From contig NZ_JBMFWB010000011.1 in the NCBI RefSeq assembly GCF_049965695.1, positions 1 to 62,122 of the forward strand: 62,122 nucleotides of DNA, written 5' to 3'. This stretch comes from Athalassotoga sp049965695. Its GTDB lineage: Bacteria; Thermotogota; Thermotogae; Mesoaciditogales; Mesoaciditogaceae. The notes under the pieces are model-generated. The model saw only the letters and a program-made list of their open reading frames with translations, made no database searches and was not told where the DNA came from. Below are positions 26,406 to 34,786 of the stretch, in pieces (positions within the stretch are counted from its first letter, which is position 1; the number at the start of each line of letters is the position of its first letter). The position numbers and the translations under genes were made by a program.

Positions 26406-27040
26406 TTGCTTTCATCTCCTTGAACTTTCTTCTGGCTTCTCATCTTTCCTATGTATCTGAAAAGCCCCATATAAAGTCCTATGACTAAAAAGGCCCCCGG
26501 AGGAAGTGCCACGACAAAGACGTTGTAAGCCGAAGACCAGATATGATATCCAAAGATCGTACCGGCATCGAAAAGTTCTCTTGTTATTCCTATTAACATT
26601 ATGGCTCCAAGAAAACCTATGCCCATACCAAGGCCATCAAGAAAAGATTTCCACGGGCCATGTTTGGAGGCAAATGCTTCGGCACGCCCAAGCGGAACGC
26701 AGTTGACGACTATCAAAGGTATGTATATTCCAAGACTTACCCACAAACTATAGGTATAACCGTGCATTAAAAGGTTTATCATTGTGACAAATGCTGCTAT
26801 TATGGATATGTAGACAGGTATTCTTATCTCATTTGGAATGATATTTCTTACAAATGATATAAAAAGATTTGAAATGGCAAGCACGCCAAGCGTGGCCAGT
26901 CCCATACCAAGTGCGTTTTCAGCACTTGTCGAAACGGCAAGCACGGGACACATACCTAAAACTTGAACAAATGTCGGATTTTGTTTTATCCATCCAGCCG
27001 TTAATACGGCCAAATTAGTTTCGCCATTTTGATTAGCCAT
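26402..27040 (-). CDS. rnfE: Rnf complex subunit E
   Basis: A 212-residue membrane protein homologous to RnfA. It has NPTFVQVLGMCPVLAVSTS near the N-terminus, IPLIVVNCVPLGRAEAFAS in the middle and about six membrane helices. GGAGGT and the TGATG junction favour the ATG at 27040 over the GTG one codon earlier. Confidence 0.95.
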   Translation of the reverse strand: MANQNGETNLAVLTAGWIKQNPTFVQVLGMCPVLAVSTSAENALGMGLATLGVLAISNLFISFVRNIIPNEIRIPVYISIIAAFVTMINLLMHGYTYSLWVSLGIYIPLIVVNCVPLGRAEAFASKHGPWKSFLDGLGMGIGFLGAIMLIGITRELFDAGTIFGYHIWSSAYNVFVVALPPGAFLVIGLYMGLFRYIGKMRSQKKVQGDESK

Positions 27041-27759
27041 CACTTTACCTCCTTTTCAAGGAATTCATACATGGCATTCAATGTGTTTGCAACAGAACGT
27101 GGAGTTATCGTCGCTCCGGTCATAACGTCGCTCGTAACGACAATCCCTTCTTTTTTGTAAGTTGAAATTTCAGATTTGTAATTTGATGGCAGCGGGAAAA
27201 GATCTGCATCTTTGTTTACTTTTACGACATCTTTGAGACCTGAATTTGGTATATCAAAAAATCTGCTTCTGACATCCGGATCGTTTATCTTTGCGCCAAG
27301 GCCCGGTGTTTCAGTTGAATAATCTATCACATCTATGGCATTTTCAAGGAATCCTCCATTTTGTTGCTGGATAAAAGATGCAACGGTTACAACTCTTCCA
27401 CCAAAACCTATACCGTAACCCGTTAAGACGTAGATGTTGCTTCCGTCCTTTCCTTTAAACAGATATGCTGGAGAAAGCACGTATCCCGGCAATTTGGTGT
27501 TAGAGTAAAGCACGCCAGAAGGATTTGATTTCCATATTTTAGCGTTAAGTTCGGCCATCGTTTCAGGTATCTGGCTTTGACTGACAAGCAACTGCCCCGT
27601 CGTCTGATCTGTAAGCACAAACTTTATAGCCTCAAACTTGGCGTTCAAGTCAGCCTTGGCAATGGGAGCGTAAGTCATAAGATAAACGCCGGCAAGTATA
27701 ACTCCTATTACGACCATCACAGTCGTTAAAATTAAAGCAATCTTGATGTGATTAGCCAT
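27040..27759 (-). CDS. rnfG: Rnf complex subunit G (FMN-binding)
   Basis: A 239-residue protein with one N-terminal membrane helix and an extracytoplasmic FMN-binding domain. The covalent FMN threonine is in DVMTGATITPRSV (near 215-220), in the family pattern SGATxT. ETPGLGAKIND is also conserved. It shuttles electrons in the Rnf complex and is co-translated with rnfD, overlapping it by eight bases. Confidence 0.94.
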   Translation of the reverse strand: MANHIKIALILTTVMVVIGVILAGVYLMTYAPIAKADLNAKFEAIKFVLTDQTTGQLLVSQSQIPETMAELNAKIWKSNPSGVLYSNTKLPGYVLSPAYLFKGKDGSNIYVLTGYGIGFGGRVVTVASFIQQQNGGFLENAIDVIDYSTETPGLGAKINDPDVRSRFFDIPNSGLKDVVKVNKDADLFPLPSNYKSEISTYKKEGIVVTSDVMTGATITPRSVANTLNAMYEFLEKEVK

Positions 27760-28741
27760 TTTCTTTCACCGTCCCGAAGACCCTTCTTTTTGTGAACTGG
27801 TTTATGAATGGCACAAGTGCATTCATGAGAATTATGGCGAAATTAACACCTTCCGGATACGCACCTATGTATCTTATAAGTACAGTTATAACGCCAGCCC
27901 CTATTCCGAAGATCCATTTTCCTCGCGGTGTGACAGGGCTTGTGACCGGATCTGTCGCCATAAAGAGAGCACCTAACATTAAACCGCCAACCATTATCGA
28001 AGTTAAAGGATCGTAATAAGCGGAAGGATTGGCCATCCAGAAAATAGCCGATAGCACAAATGTCGTTCCTATATAGGCCACAGGTATTTCATAAGAGACT
28101 ACCTTTCTCCACCATAAATAAAGGAAACCTATTATCAAAAGTAAAGCACTTGTTTCACCTGCGGAACCAGGAATTATTCCAAGAAATGAAGTCCAGTTCA
28201 AACCATGGAAAAGTTGTGTTGCGGCCGCAACACCGTGCAATTTCGCCTCTCCCAAAGGAGTTGCCGTTGTCGCCACATCATACGCCGGCGCCCAGAAGTG
28301 AAGCCAGTTAACTTGCGGCCATGTTATCATGGCAACCGGAAAGGAGATGTACATGAAAAGACGTCCAACTAATGCTGGATTGAAAGGGTTGTTACCAATA
28401 CCTCCGAATATCTCTTTACCTATTATTATCGCAACTAAAATACCCGTGGCCATTGTCCACCATGATATTCCGGCCGGTACGTTGAAAACAAGCAAAAGCG
28501 CAGTAACCGAGGCCGAAAGATCCGGAACAAAATCTTTTTTCTTTCTGAAAACCCTCATCACAAAAAATTCCAAAAACTCTGCAAAAGCCATAGCTCCTAT
28601 TTCCAAAAGCAGCATGTACCATCCCCACATCAAAACTGCCAATATGGCTGCCGGGGTTAAAGCTATCAACACATCCAACATTATCCTTCTTGTCGATATA
28701 TTATCGTGGATGTGAGGAGCCGGCCCTGTCAAAAGTTTCAT
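27752..28741 (-). CDS. rnfD: Rnf complex subunit D
   Basis: A 329-residue polytopic protein of the RnfD/NqrB family. It starts GPAPHIHDNISTRRIMLDV, and GGIGNNPFNPALVGR is the family signature. The flavin-attachment threonine is probably in DVATTATPLGEAK. The start at 28741 follows the rnfC stop by a few bases; a longer in-frame version reaching into rnfC is unlikely. Confidence 0.95.
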   Translation of the reverse strand: MKLLTGPAPHIHDNISTRRIMLDVLIALTPAAILAVLMWGWYMLLLEIGAMAFAEFLEFFVMRVFRKKKDFVPDLSASVTALLLVFNVPAGISWWTMATGILVAIIIGKEIFGGIGNNPFNPALVGRLFMYISFPVAMITWPQVNWLHFWAPAYDVATTATPLGEAKLHGVAAATQLFHGLNWTSFLGIIPGSAGETSALLLIIGFLYLWWRKVVSYEIPVAYIGTTFVLSAIFWMANPSAYYDPLTSIMVGGLMLGALFMATDPVTSPVTPRGKWIFGIGAGVITVLIRYIGAYPEGVNFAIILMNALVPFINQFTKRRVFGTVKENG

Positions 28742-28745
28742 CCGA

Positions 28746-30050
28746 TCATCGCCTCCCCAATGTTCTGACGACGAGTTTTGCCGTCTTGAAAGCCTTGACA
28801 TGATCTATGTTGGCAGGACACACGTAGGCACATGATCCGCATTCTATGCAATCCATAAGATGTGTTTCCTTCATCTCGTTGAACATTTTCTTCTTGAATT
28901 GTTTGTAAAGCAGGTAAGGCTCGAGATTTGTCGGACATGCGTCAACACACCTGTAACATCTTATGCAATTTGTCTCTGCGGCTTTTTTCACAATCATTTC
29001 GGGTAAAACGGTTATGCCGGAGGTACCTTTGGATATGCCGATATCAAGCGACTCAACTGCCACGCCGGTCATAGGCCCTCCAAGGATAACCCTTTGTGTG
29101 TCTTCGGTTGGAGAAGCATAATTCACGAGATCTGACAGAGGAGTGCCTATTCTTGCAAAAACATTTTTAGACGCTTTAACGCCTTCTCCCGTTATGGTTA
29201 ATCCTCTTTCTATCAAAGGTTCACCATATTCAAGTGCCCTGTAAATGGCCCTTGCTGTGGAGACGTTATCCACGACAACACCCACATCCATCGGCAGACC
29301 GCCTGATGGTACCTCTTTTTTTGTTATCGCGTATATGAGATGTTTTTCAGATCCCTGAGGATATTTTGTCGGAAGCACAACGATTTCTATTCCCATAGGA
29401 TCCCCGGCCTTTTTCATTGCCTCTATGGCATCGGGTTTGTTTTCTTCTATGCCTGCGAATATTTTCGTTGCCCCAATGGCTTTTGCTATTGCAACCCCAC
29501 CTTTACAGATTTCGTCGGCATACTCGACCATCATGCGATGATCTATCGTAAGATAAGGCTCACATTCTGCTCCATTTAAGATAACGGTATCAACTTTTTT
29601 GGAAGGAGCAAGTTTAACATGGGTTGGAAAGGTCGCACCACCAAGTCCAACTATGCCTGCTTCGACGACACGTTTTTTGATCTCATCAGGCGTATAATCG
29701 GTATATGGTTTTACAGGATCGAGTTTGATCCATTCATCTGCTTTGGTTTTTTCTATCACAACCATATCCGCCGGTCTTCCAGTAACGGGATGTTTTTCTT
29801 TCTTTATTTCCACAACCTTTCCGGTAACCGGAGAATGGAGCGGGACGGAAACAAAACCATCGGCATCGGCAATTCGCTGACCGGTTTTAACCTCGCTTCC
29901 TGCCTGAACGATCAACTTTGGTGGATTACCGGCATTCTGGGCAAGAAAGAGATAAAAACGTTTTGATGACTCCATCTTCTCAATTTTGGAATCTTTTGCC
30001 AATTTTTTCGTTGGCGGATGGATTCCTCCCTTGAACTTCCAGACTATCAA
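28746..30050 (-). CDS. rnfC: Rnf complex subunit C (NADH-binding)
   Basis: A 434-residue peripheral subunit with a short N-terminal RnfC domain (FKGGIHPPTKKLAK), an FMN/NADH-binding Rossmann-like domain (GLGGATFPTHVKL, ILNGAECEPYLT), an SLBB segment (ERGLTITGEG) and two [4Fe-4S] motifs near the C-terminus (CIRCYRCVDACP and CIECGSCAYVCP). The complex couples ferredoxin and NAD oxidoreduction to cation pumping. It is the first rnf gene, 14 bases after pgi; the TTG start has AAGGAG ten bases upstream. Confidence 0.95.
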   Translation of the reverse strand: MIVWKFKGGIHPPTKKLAKDSKIEKMESSKRFYLFLAQNAGNPPKLIVQAGSEVKTGQRIADADGFVSVPLHSPVTGKVVEIKKEKHPVTGRPADMVVIEKTKADEWIKLDPVKPYTDYTPDEIKKRVVEAGIVGLGGATFPTHVKLAPSKKVDTVILNGAECEPYLTIDHRMMVEYADEICKGGVAIAKAIGATKIFAGIEENKPDAIEAMKKAGDPMGIEIVVLPTKYPQGSEKHLIYAITKKEVPSGGLPMDVGVVVDNVSTARAIYRALEYGEPLIERGLTITGEGVKASKNVFARIGTPLSDLVNYASPTEDTQRVILGGPMTGVAVESLDIGISKGTSGITVLPEMIVKKAAETNCIRCYRCVDACPTNLEPYLLYKQFKKKMFNEMKETHLMDCIECGSCAYVCPANIDHVKAFKTAKLVVRTLGRR

Positions 30051-30064
30051 GATATCTCATCTCC

Positions 30065-31435
30065 TTAAATTTTGAATATTTTCAAGTTTTTCTTTACATC
30101 CTCAATGTGTTGTTTTTGTGCTTCGTAACCTTTTCTGTTCATCAGAGCGTAAGTATTTTGTTTCCCGAGTTCTACGCCAGGTTGATCAAAGGTATTTATG
30201 TTGTAGAGAAAACCCATGACAGTTACAAGCAATTCGTAATAGCCAAAAAATCTTCCGATTTCAGTCTCATCTATTGAATCAAAGGAAATGGTAAGATTTG
30301 GTCTTCCGTGTTCCAAAAGTGCAAGTGATGTTGCTTCCTGTTCATAATTTATGAGATCCTTCATTTCGTTGTTGCAAAGGTAAGAAAGTTCTTTTCTGTC
30401 CTGATGAACGACAGGAATTTTCAAATTTCTTCTGAATGACTCTACTCGCAAAAAAGTTATAACTTTGTCATTTGGGCCTTCCATGTAAAGTTGAACCTGT
30501 GAATGTTGATCTATCGTTCCAAGAGATTTTATAGGAGTTTGTCCGGCATTAACCGTTTCTCCAGTCAAAGACTTTTCTTTTCCAAGTGATTCTGCCCATA
30601 ACTGCCTGTACCAATCGGCAAGCGTGTAAAGTGCGTTTGAATAAGGCATCATGACGGAAATGGATTTGCCACTGCGGGAATAAAGGTAATGAATTGCCGC
30701 ATTAAGCAATACAGGGTTTTTGAAGGTATCATCCTCGTTTTTGAATCTGTCAACTTCTTCCTGTGCACCATCAAGCATTTTTTTTACGTCAACGCCCGTT
30801 GAGGCCCCACTCAAAAGACCAACGGCGGTTAAGACGCTGAATCTTCCGCCAACATTTGAAGGCACCTCAAGTGCCGGAATATTTTCATCTATTGAAATTT
30901 TTCTCAGCACGCCTTCATTTGGATCTGTCGTGAAAACAAGATGTTCCCGTGGATCAAGACCGCGTGCCTCAAGAATGCCTCTTACGACGAGGTAATTTGC
31001 CATAGTCTCAGAGGTTGAACCGGATTTGCTGACGATGTTGAAGACGCTTTCGGCTGGATCTACGATATCCAAAATTGATGCTATGTGTTCCGGATCAACG
31101 TTATCCATCACAAAAAATCTTGGAAATCCATTTCTTTTATCTTTTGGCAAACTGTTCCACATAGGATGAAACAACGCGCCAAAAACAGCCTGATTGCCCA
31201 AAGCCGATCCGCCTATGCCGACGAGCACGAAATTCTCAAATTTTTTGCATTTATCTGCTACCTTGAGAATTTGTTCAAGATGTGAAGAATCTTTAAAAAC
31301 CTTTACAAAGCCTGGAGGATTTTGCCTGAAATTTTCCAAAAAAGCATGAAGCCTGCCCGTAATACCTTTTATGTCTTCGTATTTTATGCCATCAAGCAAA
31401 TTCTCACCAAGAGCGTTGGTGAAGTCGAATTTCAA
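30065..31435 (-). CDS. pgi: glucose-6-phosphate isomerase
   Basis: A 456-residue glycolytic enzyme. Visible family markers are VLVGIGGSALGNQAV, the active-site region VSKSGSTSETMANY (near 136-149) and GGRFSVLTAVG, with the catalytic Glu in WAESLGKE. AGGAGGA precedes the TTG at 31435. It lies between apt and rnfC in one minus-strand operon, an unusual pairing of central carbon, purine salvage and redox genes. Confidence 0.95.
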   Translation of the reverse strand: MKFDFTNALGENLLDGIKYEDIKGITGRLHAFLENFRQNPPGFVKVFKDSSHLEQILKVADKCKKFENFVLVGIGGSALGNQAVFGALFHPMWNSLPKDKRNGFPRFFVMDNVDPEHIASILDIVDPAESVFNIVSKSGSTSETMANYLVVRGILEARGLDPREHLVFTTDPNEGVLRKISIDENIPALEVPSNVGGRFSVLTAVGLLSGASTGVDVKKMLDGAQEEVDRFKNEDDTFKNPVLLNAAIHYLYSRSGKSISVMMPYSNALYTLADWYRQLWAESLGKEKSLTGETVNAGQTPIKSLGTIDQHSQVQLYMEGPNDKVITFLRVESFRRNLKIPVVHQDRKELSYLCNNEMKDLINYEQEATSLALLEHGRPNLTISFDSIDETEIGRFFGYYELLVTVMGFLYNINTFDQPGVELGKQNTYALMNRKGYEAQKQHIEDVKKNLKIFKI

Positions 31436-31450
31436 AATCAATTCCTCCTT

Positions 31451-31966
31451 TCAATATGTCAAAAGACTTTTAACATCGTAATTTCTAAGATTTTTTCTTG
31501 GTTCAAGGAAAGAGAGTTCACCAAGAAAAGCCATACCACAAACGATGCCTCCCAATTTCTCAACAAGATGTGCCATAGCAAGCGAGGTTCCGCCTGTTGC
31601 AAGTATATCATCTATTATGACAACTTTTTCATTAGGATCGATGGCATCAACATGCATTTCGATCTTCGCTTTGGCGTATTCGAGGTAATATTCTTCGTTT
31701 ACTGTAAAATAAGGTAATTTACCGGGTTTTCTTATCGGAACAAATCCAACCTTTAGATTATACGCTATGGGCGCCGCGAAGATGAATCCTCTTGCTTCAG
31801 CCGCGACTATTTTATTTGGACTCCATTCGGCGACAATTTTTGACATTTCTTCAATCGCAAAGGCAAAAGCTTCCGGACTCTTTAAAAGTGGCGTTATATC
31901 TTTAAATGCGACTCCATCCTTCGGAAAATTCTGAATGTCCCTTATGTAAGATTTCAAGTCTAACAA
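31451..31966 (-). CDS. apt: adenine phosphoribosyltransferase
   Basis: A 171-residue purine salvage enzyme converting adenine and PRPP to AMP. It has the start LKSYIRDIQNFPKDGVAFKD, EARGFIFAAPIA, the RKPGKLPY flexible loop and the PRPP motif VVIIDDILATGGTS (near 117-130). GGGAGG precedes a TTG start. It is the first gene of the apt-pgi-rnf operon, divergent from glnA. Confidence 0.95.
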   Translation of the reverse strand: MLDLKSYIRDIQNFPKDGVAFKDITPLLKSPEAFAFAIEEMSKIVAEWSPNKIVAAEARGFIFAAPIAYNLKVGFVPIRKPGKLPYFTVNEEYYLEYAKAKIEMHVDAIDPNEKVVIIDDILATGGTSLAMAHLVEKLGGIVCGMAFLGELSFLEPRKNLRNYDVKSLLTY

Positions 31967-32007
31967 CGTTTACACTTCCTCCCGATCGAATTTACACATA
32001 AAGTATG

Positions 32008-32034
32008 ATATCACAAAAATGGTCTTTGTGATAT
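32008..32034. promoter_or_regulatory. inverted repeat between divergent apt and glnA, possible operator
   Basis: ATATCACAAA, seven bases, TTTGTGATAT is a perfect 10-bp inverted repeat located 14 bases upstream of the glnA -35 box. The apt promoter appears to use its right-hand TTGTGA, read on the minus strand, as -35. The arm order (TCACAA then TTGTGA) is opposite to the Rex operator. The regulator is unknown. Confidence 0.6.
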
Positions 32035-32047
32035 ATACCCATGCGTG

Positions 32048-32076
32048 TTGACAACATAAGTTTTTTGTGCTATGAT
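32048..32076 (+). promoter_or_regulatory. glnA promoter
   Basis: Consensus TTGACA (32048-32053), 17 bases, TATGAT (32071-32076). Transcription would begin near 32083, giving a 160-base leader with a small ORF and attenuator. Confidence 0.9.
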
Positions 32077-32104
32077 TTTTCAAAAGGATTTTTGGAGGCA
32101 AAGC

Positions 32105-32167
32105 ATGTTCGTTTTTTCTAAAACAAATAACAATAATAATCCGATCGACACTGGTCGATTGGGTTGA
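32105..32167 (+). CDS. glnA leader peptide with five tandem Asn codons
   Basis: A 20-codon reading frame with GGAGGC five bases before the ATG. The peptide begins MFVFSKT and continues with five consecutive Asn codons (32126-32140, AAT AAC AAT AAT AAT), then PIDTGRLG and TGA. The Asn codons lie directly before and within the first arm of RNA hairpin 1 (32138-32149), the geometry of amino-acid attenuators such as trpL and hisL. It most likely acts through ribosome stalling rather than as a protein. Asn rather than Gln codons before glutamine synthetase is the notable feature. Confidence 0.85.
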   Translation: MFVFSKTNNNNNPIDTGRLG

Positions 32168-32227
32168 TTTTTGATAAAAGAAATTCCCAATAGGCCGGTG
32201 AAATAAAATCACCGGCCTTAATTTTTG
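32138..32227 (+). promoter_or_regulatory. transcription attenuator of glnA (mutually exclusive RNA hairpins)
   Basis: Segment 1 (32138-32149) pairs with segment 2 (32154-32165) over 12 bp with two G-U pairs. Segment 2 (GGTCGATTGGG, 32153-32163) can instead pair with segment 3 (CCCAATAGGCC, 32186-32196), ten of eleven positions. That pairing removes part of the 5' arm of the terminator AGGCCGGTGA (192-201)/TCACCGGCCT (209-218), which is followed by TTAATTTTT. Stalling on the Asn codons would cover segment 1, free segment 2 and prevent termination. Completed translation would allow the terminator. Confidence 0.82.
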
Positions 32228-32243
32228 TATAGGAGGTATGCGG

Positions 32244-33557
32244 ATGAAAGAAGAAGAATTACTTAAAATCATCAAAGAAAAAAATGTAAAGATCGTGAGA
32301 CTTCAATTTACGGATCTGGATGGTACGCTAAAGCAGGTAAGCGTTCCAACTTCGGATATCAACCGTGTGCTCGATAACAAAGTAATGTTTGATGGTTCTT
32401 CCGTTGAGGGTTTTGCGAGAATAAACGAATCAGACATGTATCTGAAACCAGATTTATCAACATTTACTTTAATTCCATGGGAAGATTCAAAAGCGGCAAG
32501 GATCATATGTGATGTTATGGAACCAGATGGAAGTAATTGTAAAGAATCTCCAAGGTACATTCTAAAAAAGGTCGTCGATCAGGCACGCCAAATGGGTTTT
32601 GATGCCCATGCTGGACCGGAACCCGAATTTTTCATCTTCGAAGGAGATGGCCTTAATCTTAAAAATGCTTTTGTCGATTCCGGAAGTTATTTCGATATGC
32701 TGCCTCTAAGCAGAAGCGAACTTGCAAGACGTGAAATAGTTCAAACACTTGAAGAAATGGGATTTCAGGTTGAGGCAGATCATCATGAGGTTTCTCCTTC
32801 ACAACACGAAATAGATTTCAGATACGCGGATATTTTAACAACCGCAGATAGAGTTCAAACATTTAAACTTGCAGTTAAAACAATAGCGATAAAAAATGGG
32901 TTACGTGCAACTTTTATGCCAAAGCCCATAGAAGGTATAAATGGTTCTGGAATGCATGTACATGTAAGTCTTTTTAAAGACGGACAAAATGCTTTTTACG
33001 ATCCGAGCGGGGAATACCAGTTAAGCGAAACTTTTACACATTTTGTCGCAGGTCTTCTTGAACATTCAAGGGCTATAACGGCCATAACAAATCCGACCGT
33101 TAATTCTTACAAAAGGCTTGTCCCCGGCTATGAAGCACCCGTAAATGTTGCGTGGGCAGTAAGCAACAGGTCTGCTCTCGTAAGAATTCCTCAGGCAAGG
33201 GGTGAAAGAACAAGGCTTGAGTACAGAAGTCCTGATTCTTCATGCAACGCTTATTTGGCTTTTGCAGTCATTCTCGCCTCCGGACTTGATGGCTTGAAAA
33301 GAAATCTTATGCCTCCAAAGCCGATAAATCAAAATATATTCAAAATGAGTGATTCGGAGAAAACAGAAAACAAGATAAAATCTCTTCCTTCAAATCTCAT
33401 TGAAGCACTCGAACTTTCAAAAAAGGATAAGTTAGTGGTGGAAACCCTTGGAGAAAAAGCCTTTGAGATCTTTTTAAGGATGAAAGAAACGGAATGGAAG
33501 AAATTTTCTACGGCAGTTACAGATTGGGAAATAAGAGAATACTTTGAAAATGTTTAA
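32244..33557 (+). CDS. glnA: glutamine synthetase, type I
   Basis: A 437-residue GSI making glutamine from glutamate, ammonia and ATP. Visible markers are MFDGSSVEGFARI near 50, GPEPEFFIF, VEADHHEVSPSQHEID, FMPKPIEGINGSGMHVH, NPTVNSYKRLVPGYEAP and EYRSPDSSCN. The length and the Arg in EGFARI fit the GSI-alpha group, regulated by feedback rather than adenylylation, and no adenylylation Tyr segment is seen. The start is the ATG at 32244, seven bases after AGGAGG; the ATG at 32238 is too close. Expression is governed by the attenuator upstream. Confidence 0.96.
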   Translation: MKEEELLKIIKEKNVKIVRLQFTDLDGTLKQVSVPTSDINRVLDNKVMFDGSSVEGFARINESDMYLKPDLSTFTLIPWEDSKAARIICDVMEPDGSNCKESPRYILKKVVDQARQMGFDAHAGPEPEFFIFEGDGLNLKNAFVDSGSYFDMLPLSRSELARREIVQTLEEMGFQVEADHHEVSPSQHEIDFRYADILTTADRVQTFKLAVKTIAIKNGLRATFMPKPIEGINGSGMHVHVSLFKDGQNAFYDPSGEYQLSETFTHFVAGLLEHSRAITAITNPTVNSYKRLVPGYEAPVNVAWAVSNRSALVRIPQARGERTRLEYRSPDSSCNAYLAFAVILASGLDGLKRNLMPPKPINQNIFKMSDSEKTENKIKSLPSNLIEALELSKKDKLVVETLGEKAFEIFLRMKETEWKKFSTAVTDWEIREYFENV

Positions 33558-33558
33558 G

Positions 33559-33790
33559 TATATGCTAAATAGGCAAAATTTAGATCTCGAATCGCAGCGA
33601 TGGCATGTAGCGTGTGGAAAAAATAGTAACGCGTGATCAGTGAACAGCGGGTGGCTCGTAGCACGTGGAAAAAACAGTGACGCGTAATCTGTAATCATAC
33701 TGCTCACTTTTCACTGCTCACCGATCACAATTTTATGTCATCCTGCCCTGCGCGATGGTAAATAAGCATTCGGCTTTTAAAGTGAGTATA
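33559..33790. repeat. MITE-like element copy 5 (long type)
   Basis: A 232-bp element beginning two bases after the glnA stop codon (TATATGCTAAATAGGCAAAA) and ending AAAGTGAGTATA. It holds CTCGAATCGCAGCGATGGCA, TAGCGTGTGG, ACGCGTGATC, GGCTCGTAGCACGTGG, ACGCGTAATC and a GTGA-word run, then CATCCTGCCCTGCGC and AATAAGCATTCGGCTTTT. It is in reverse orientation to copies 6 and 7. It fills the glnA-aldolase gap. Confidence 0.82.
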
Positions 33791-33797
33791 TACACAG

Positions 33798-33828
33798 TTA
33801 GACTTTTAAGGCAAAATTGTTATATAAT
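33798..33828 (+). promoter_or_regulatory. aldolase promoter
   Basis: TATAAT at 33823-33828 with only a weak -35 (TTAGAC, 19-base spacing). It begins eight bases after the end of the repeat. The start codon follows 23 bases later behind AAAGGAG. Confidence 0.6.
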
Positions 33829-33850
33829 TTAGCGAAAGGAGTGATCAAGT

Positions 33851-34750
33851 ATGGAAATTAAAGTTCCTCTTGATGTTCCGAAGGATAAACGTATAGAATA
33901 CACCAAAAATTACGAAGAAATGACGCATGGCATTGGCAGGTTGATGCTTTTTGCCGGAGATCAAAAAGTTGAGCATTTAAACAAAGATTTCTATGGCAAA
34001 GGTATATCCATAGACGATGCGGATCCAGAACATCTTTTTAAAATCGCCAGTAAGGCTAAAATCGGGATTTTCGCAACACAACTCGGTCTGATAGCCAGAT
34101 ACGGAATGGATTACAGGGAAGTCCCGTATCTTGTGAAGTTGAATTCGAAGACAAACATCGTTAAAACGGATCAAATGGATCCATTTAGCAACCAATGGAT
34201 AGATGTCGATCAGGTTGTTAAATTCAAAAAAGAAACGGGGTTAAAGATATTAGCCGTTGGATACACGATATACCCGGGCAGTAAATATGAAGGAGATCTT
34301 TTAAGGCAAGCAGCCCAGATTGTGTACAAGGCTCATGAAAATGGTCTTGTCACCGTTATATGGGCATATCCACGCGGAATAGCCGTAACGGATGAACTCG
34401 ATCCTCATCTCATAGCAGGAGCAACAGGCATAGTTGCAACTCTTGGAAGTGATTTTGTTAAAGTCAACTATCCAGAGGTCAAAGATGGAGGAAATGTGGC
34501 AGAATTGTTCAAAGAAGCAGTTATGGCTGCCGGAAGAACAAAGGTTTTGTGTGCAGGTGGGCCAAGTATAGATGTCAAAGCATTTCTTCAAAGGCTTCAC
34601 GATCAAATCTTCATAAGTGGGGCATCCGGAAATGCAACGGGAAGAAACATTCACCAAAAATCTCTTGACGAAGCCATAAAAATGTGTAATGCAATTTATG
34701 ATATAACGGTGGAAGGTAAAAGCGTTGATGAAGCGATAAAAGCATTTTAG
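33851..34750 (+). CDS. class I fructose-bisphosphate aldolase-like (DeoC/FbaB family)
   Basis: A 299-residue TIM-barrel aldolase of the archaeal-type class I/DeoC-LacD superfamily. The Schiff-base lysine is probably in DFVKVNYPE (near 208). VIWAYPRGIAV and the phosphate-binding CAGGPSIDVKAFL and GASGNATGRNIHQ motifs support the family. It may split fructose-1,6-bisphosphate in glycolysis, but related proteins use other sugar phosphates or transaldolase chemistry, so specificity is open. It is monocistronic, with its own promoter and terminator. Confidence 0.85.
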   Translation: MEIKVPLDVPKDKRIEYTKNYEEMTHGIGRLMLFAGDQKVEHLNKDFYGKGISIDDADPEHLFKIASKAKIGIFATQLGLIARYGMDYREVPYLVKLNSKTNIVKTDQMDPFSNQWIDVDQVVKFKKETGLKILAVGYTIYPGSKYEGDLLRQAAQIVYKAHENGLVTVIWAYPRGIAVTDELDPHLIAGATGIVATLGSDFVKVNYPEVKDGGNVAELFKEAVMAAGRTKVLCAGGPSIDVKAFLQRLHDQIFISGASGNATGRNIHQKSLDEAIKMCNAIYDITVEGKSVDEAIKAF

Positions 34751-34784
34751 AAAACAGGCTCTCAGTTGAGAGCCTGTTTTTTTC
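34751..34784. terminator. bidirectional terminator between aldolase and the M24-like gene
   Basis: A near-perfect stem AAACAGGCTCTCA/TGAGAGCCTGTTT with a two-base loop and T-tracts on both strands, between convergent genes. Confidence 0.9.
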
Positions 34785-34786
34785 AA

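Noticed and set aside
32138..32170. Hairpin 1 of the glnA leader as a stand-alone terminator
   Set aside because: It has a short T-run (GATTTTTG) but lies inside the leader ORF, has two G-U pairs, and fits better as the 1:2 structure of the attenuator.
31970..32275. Minus-strand frame of 101 codons upstream of glnA
   Set aside because: It covers the glnA promoter, leader peptide and terminator on the opposite strand; there is no ribosome-binding site and the region is explained by regulatory structure.
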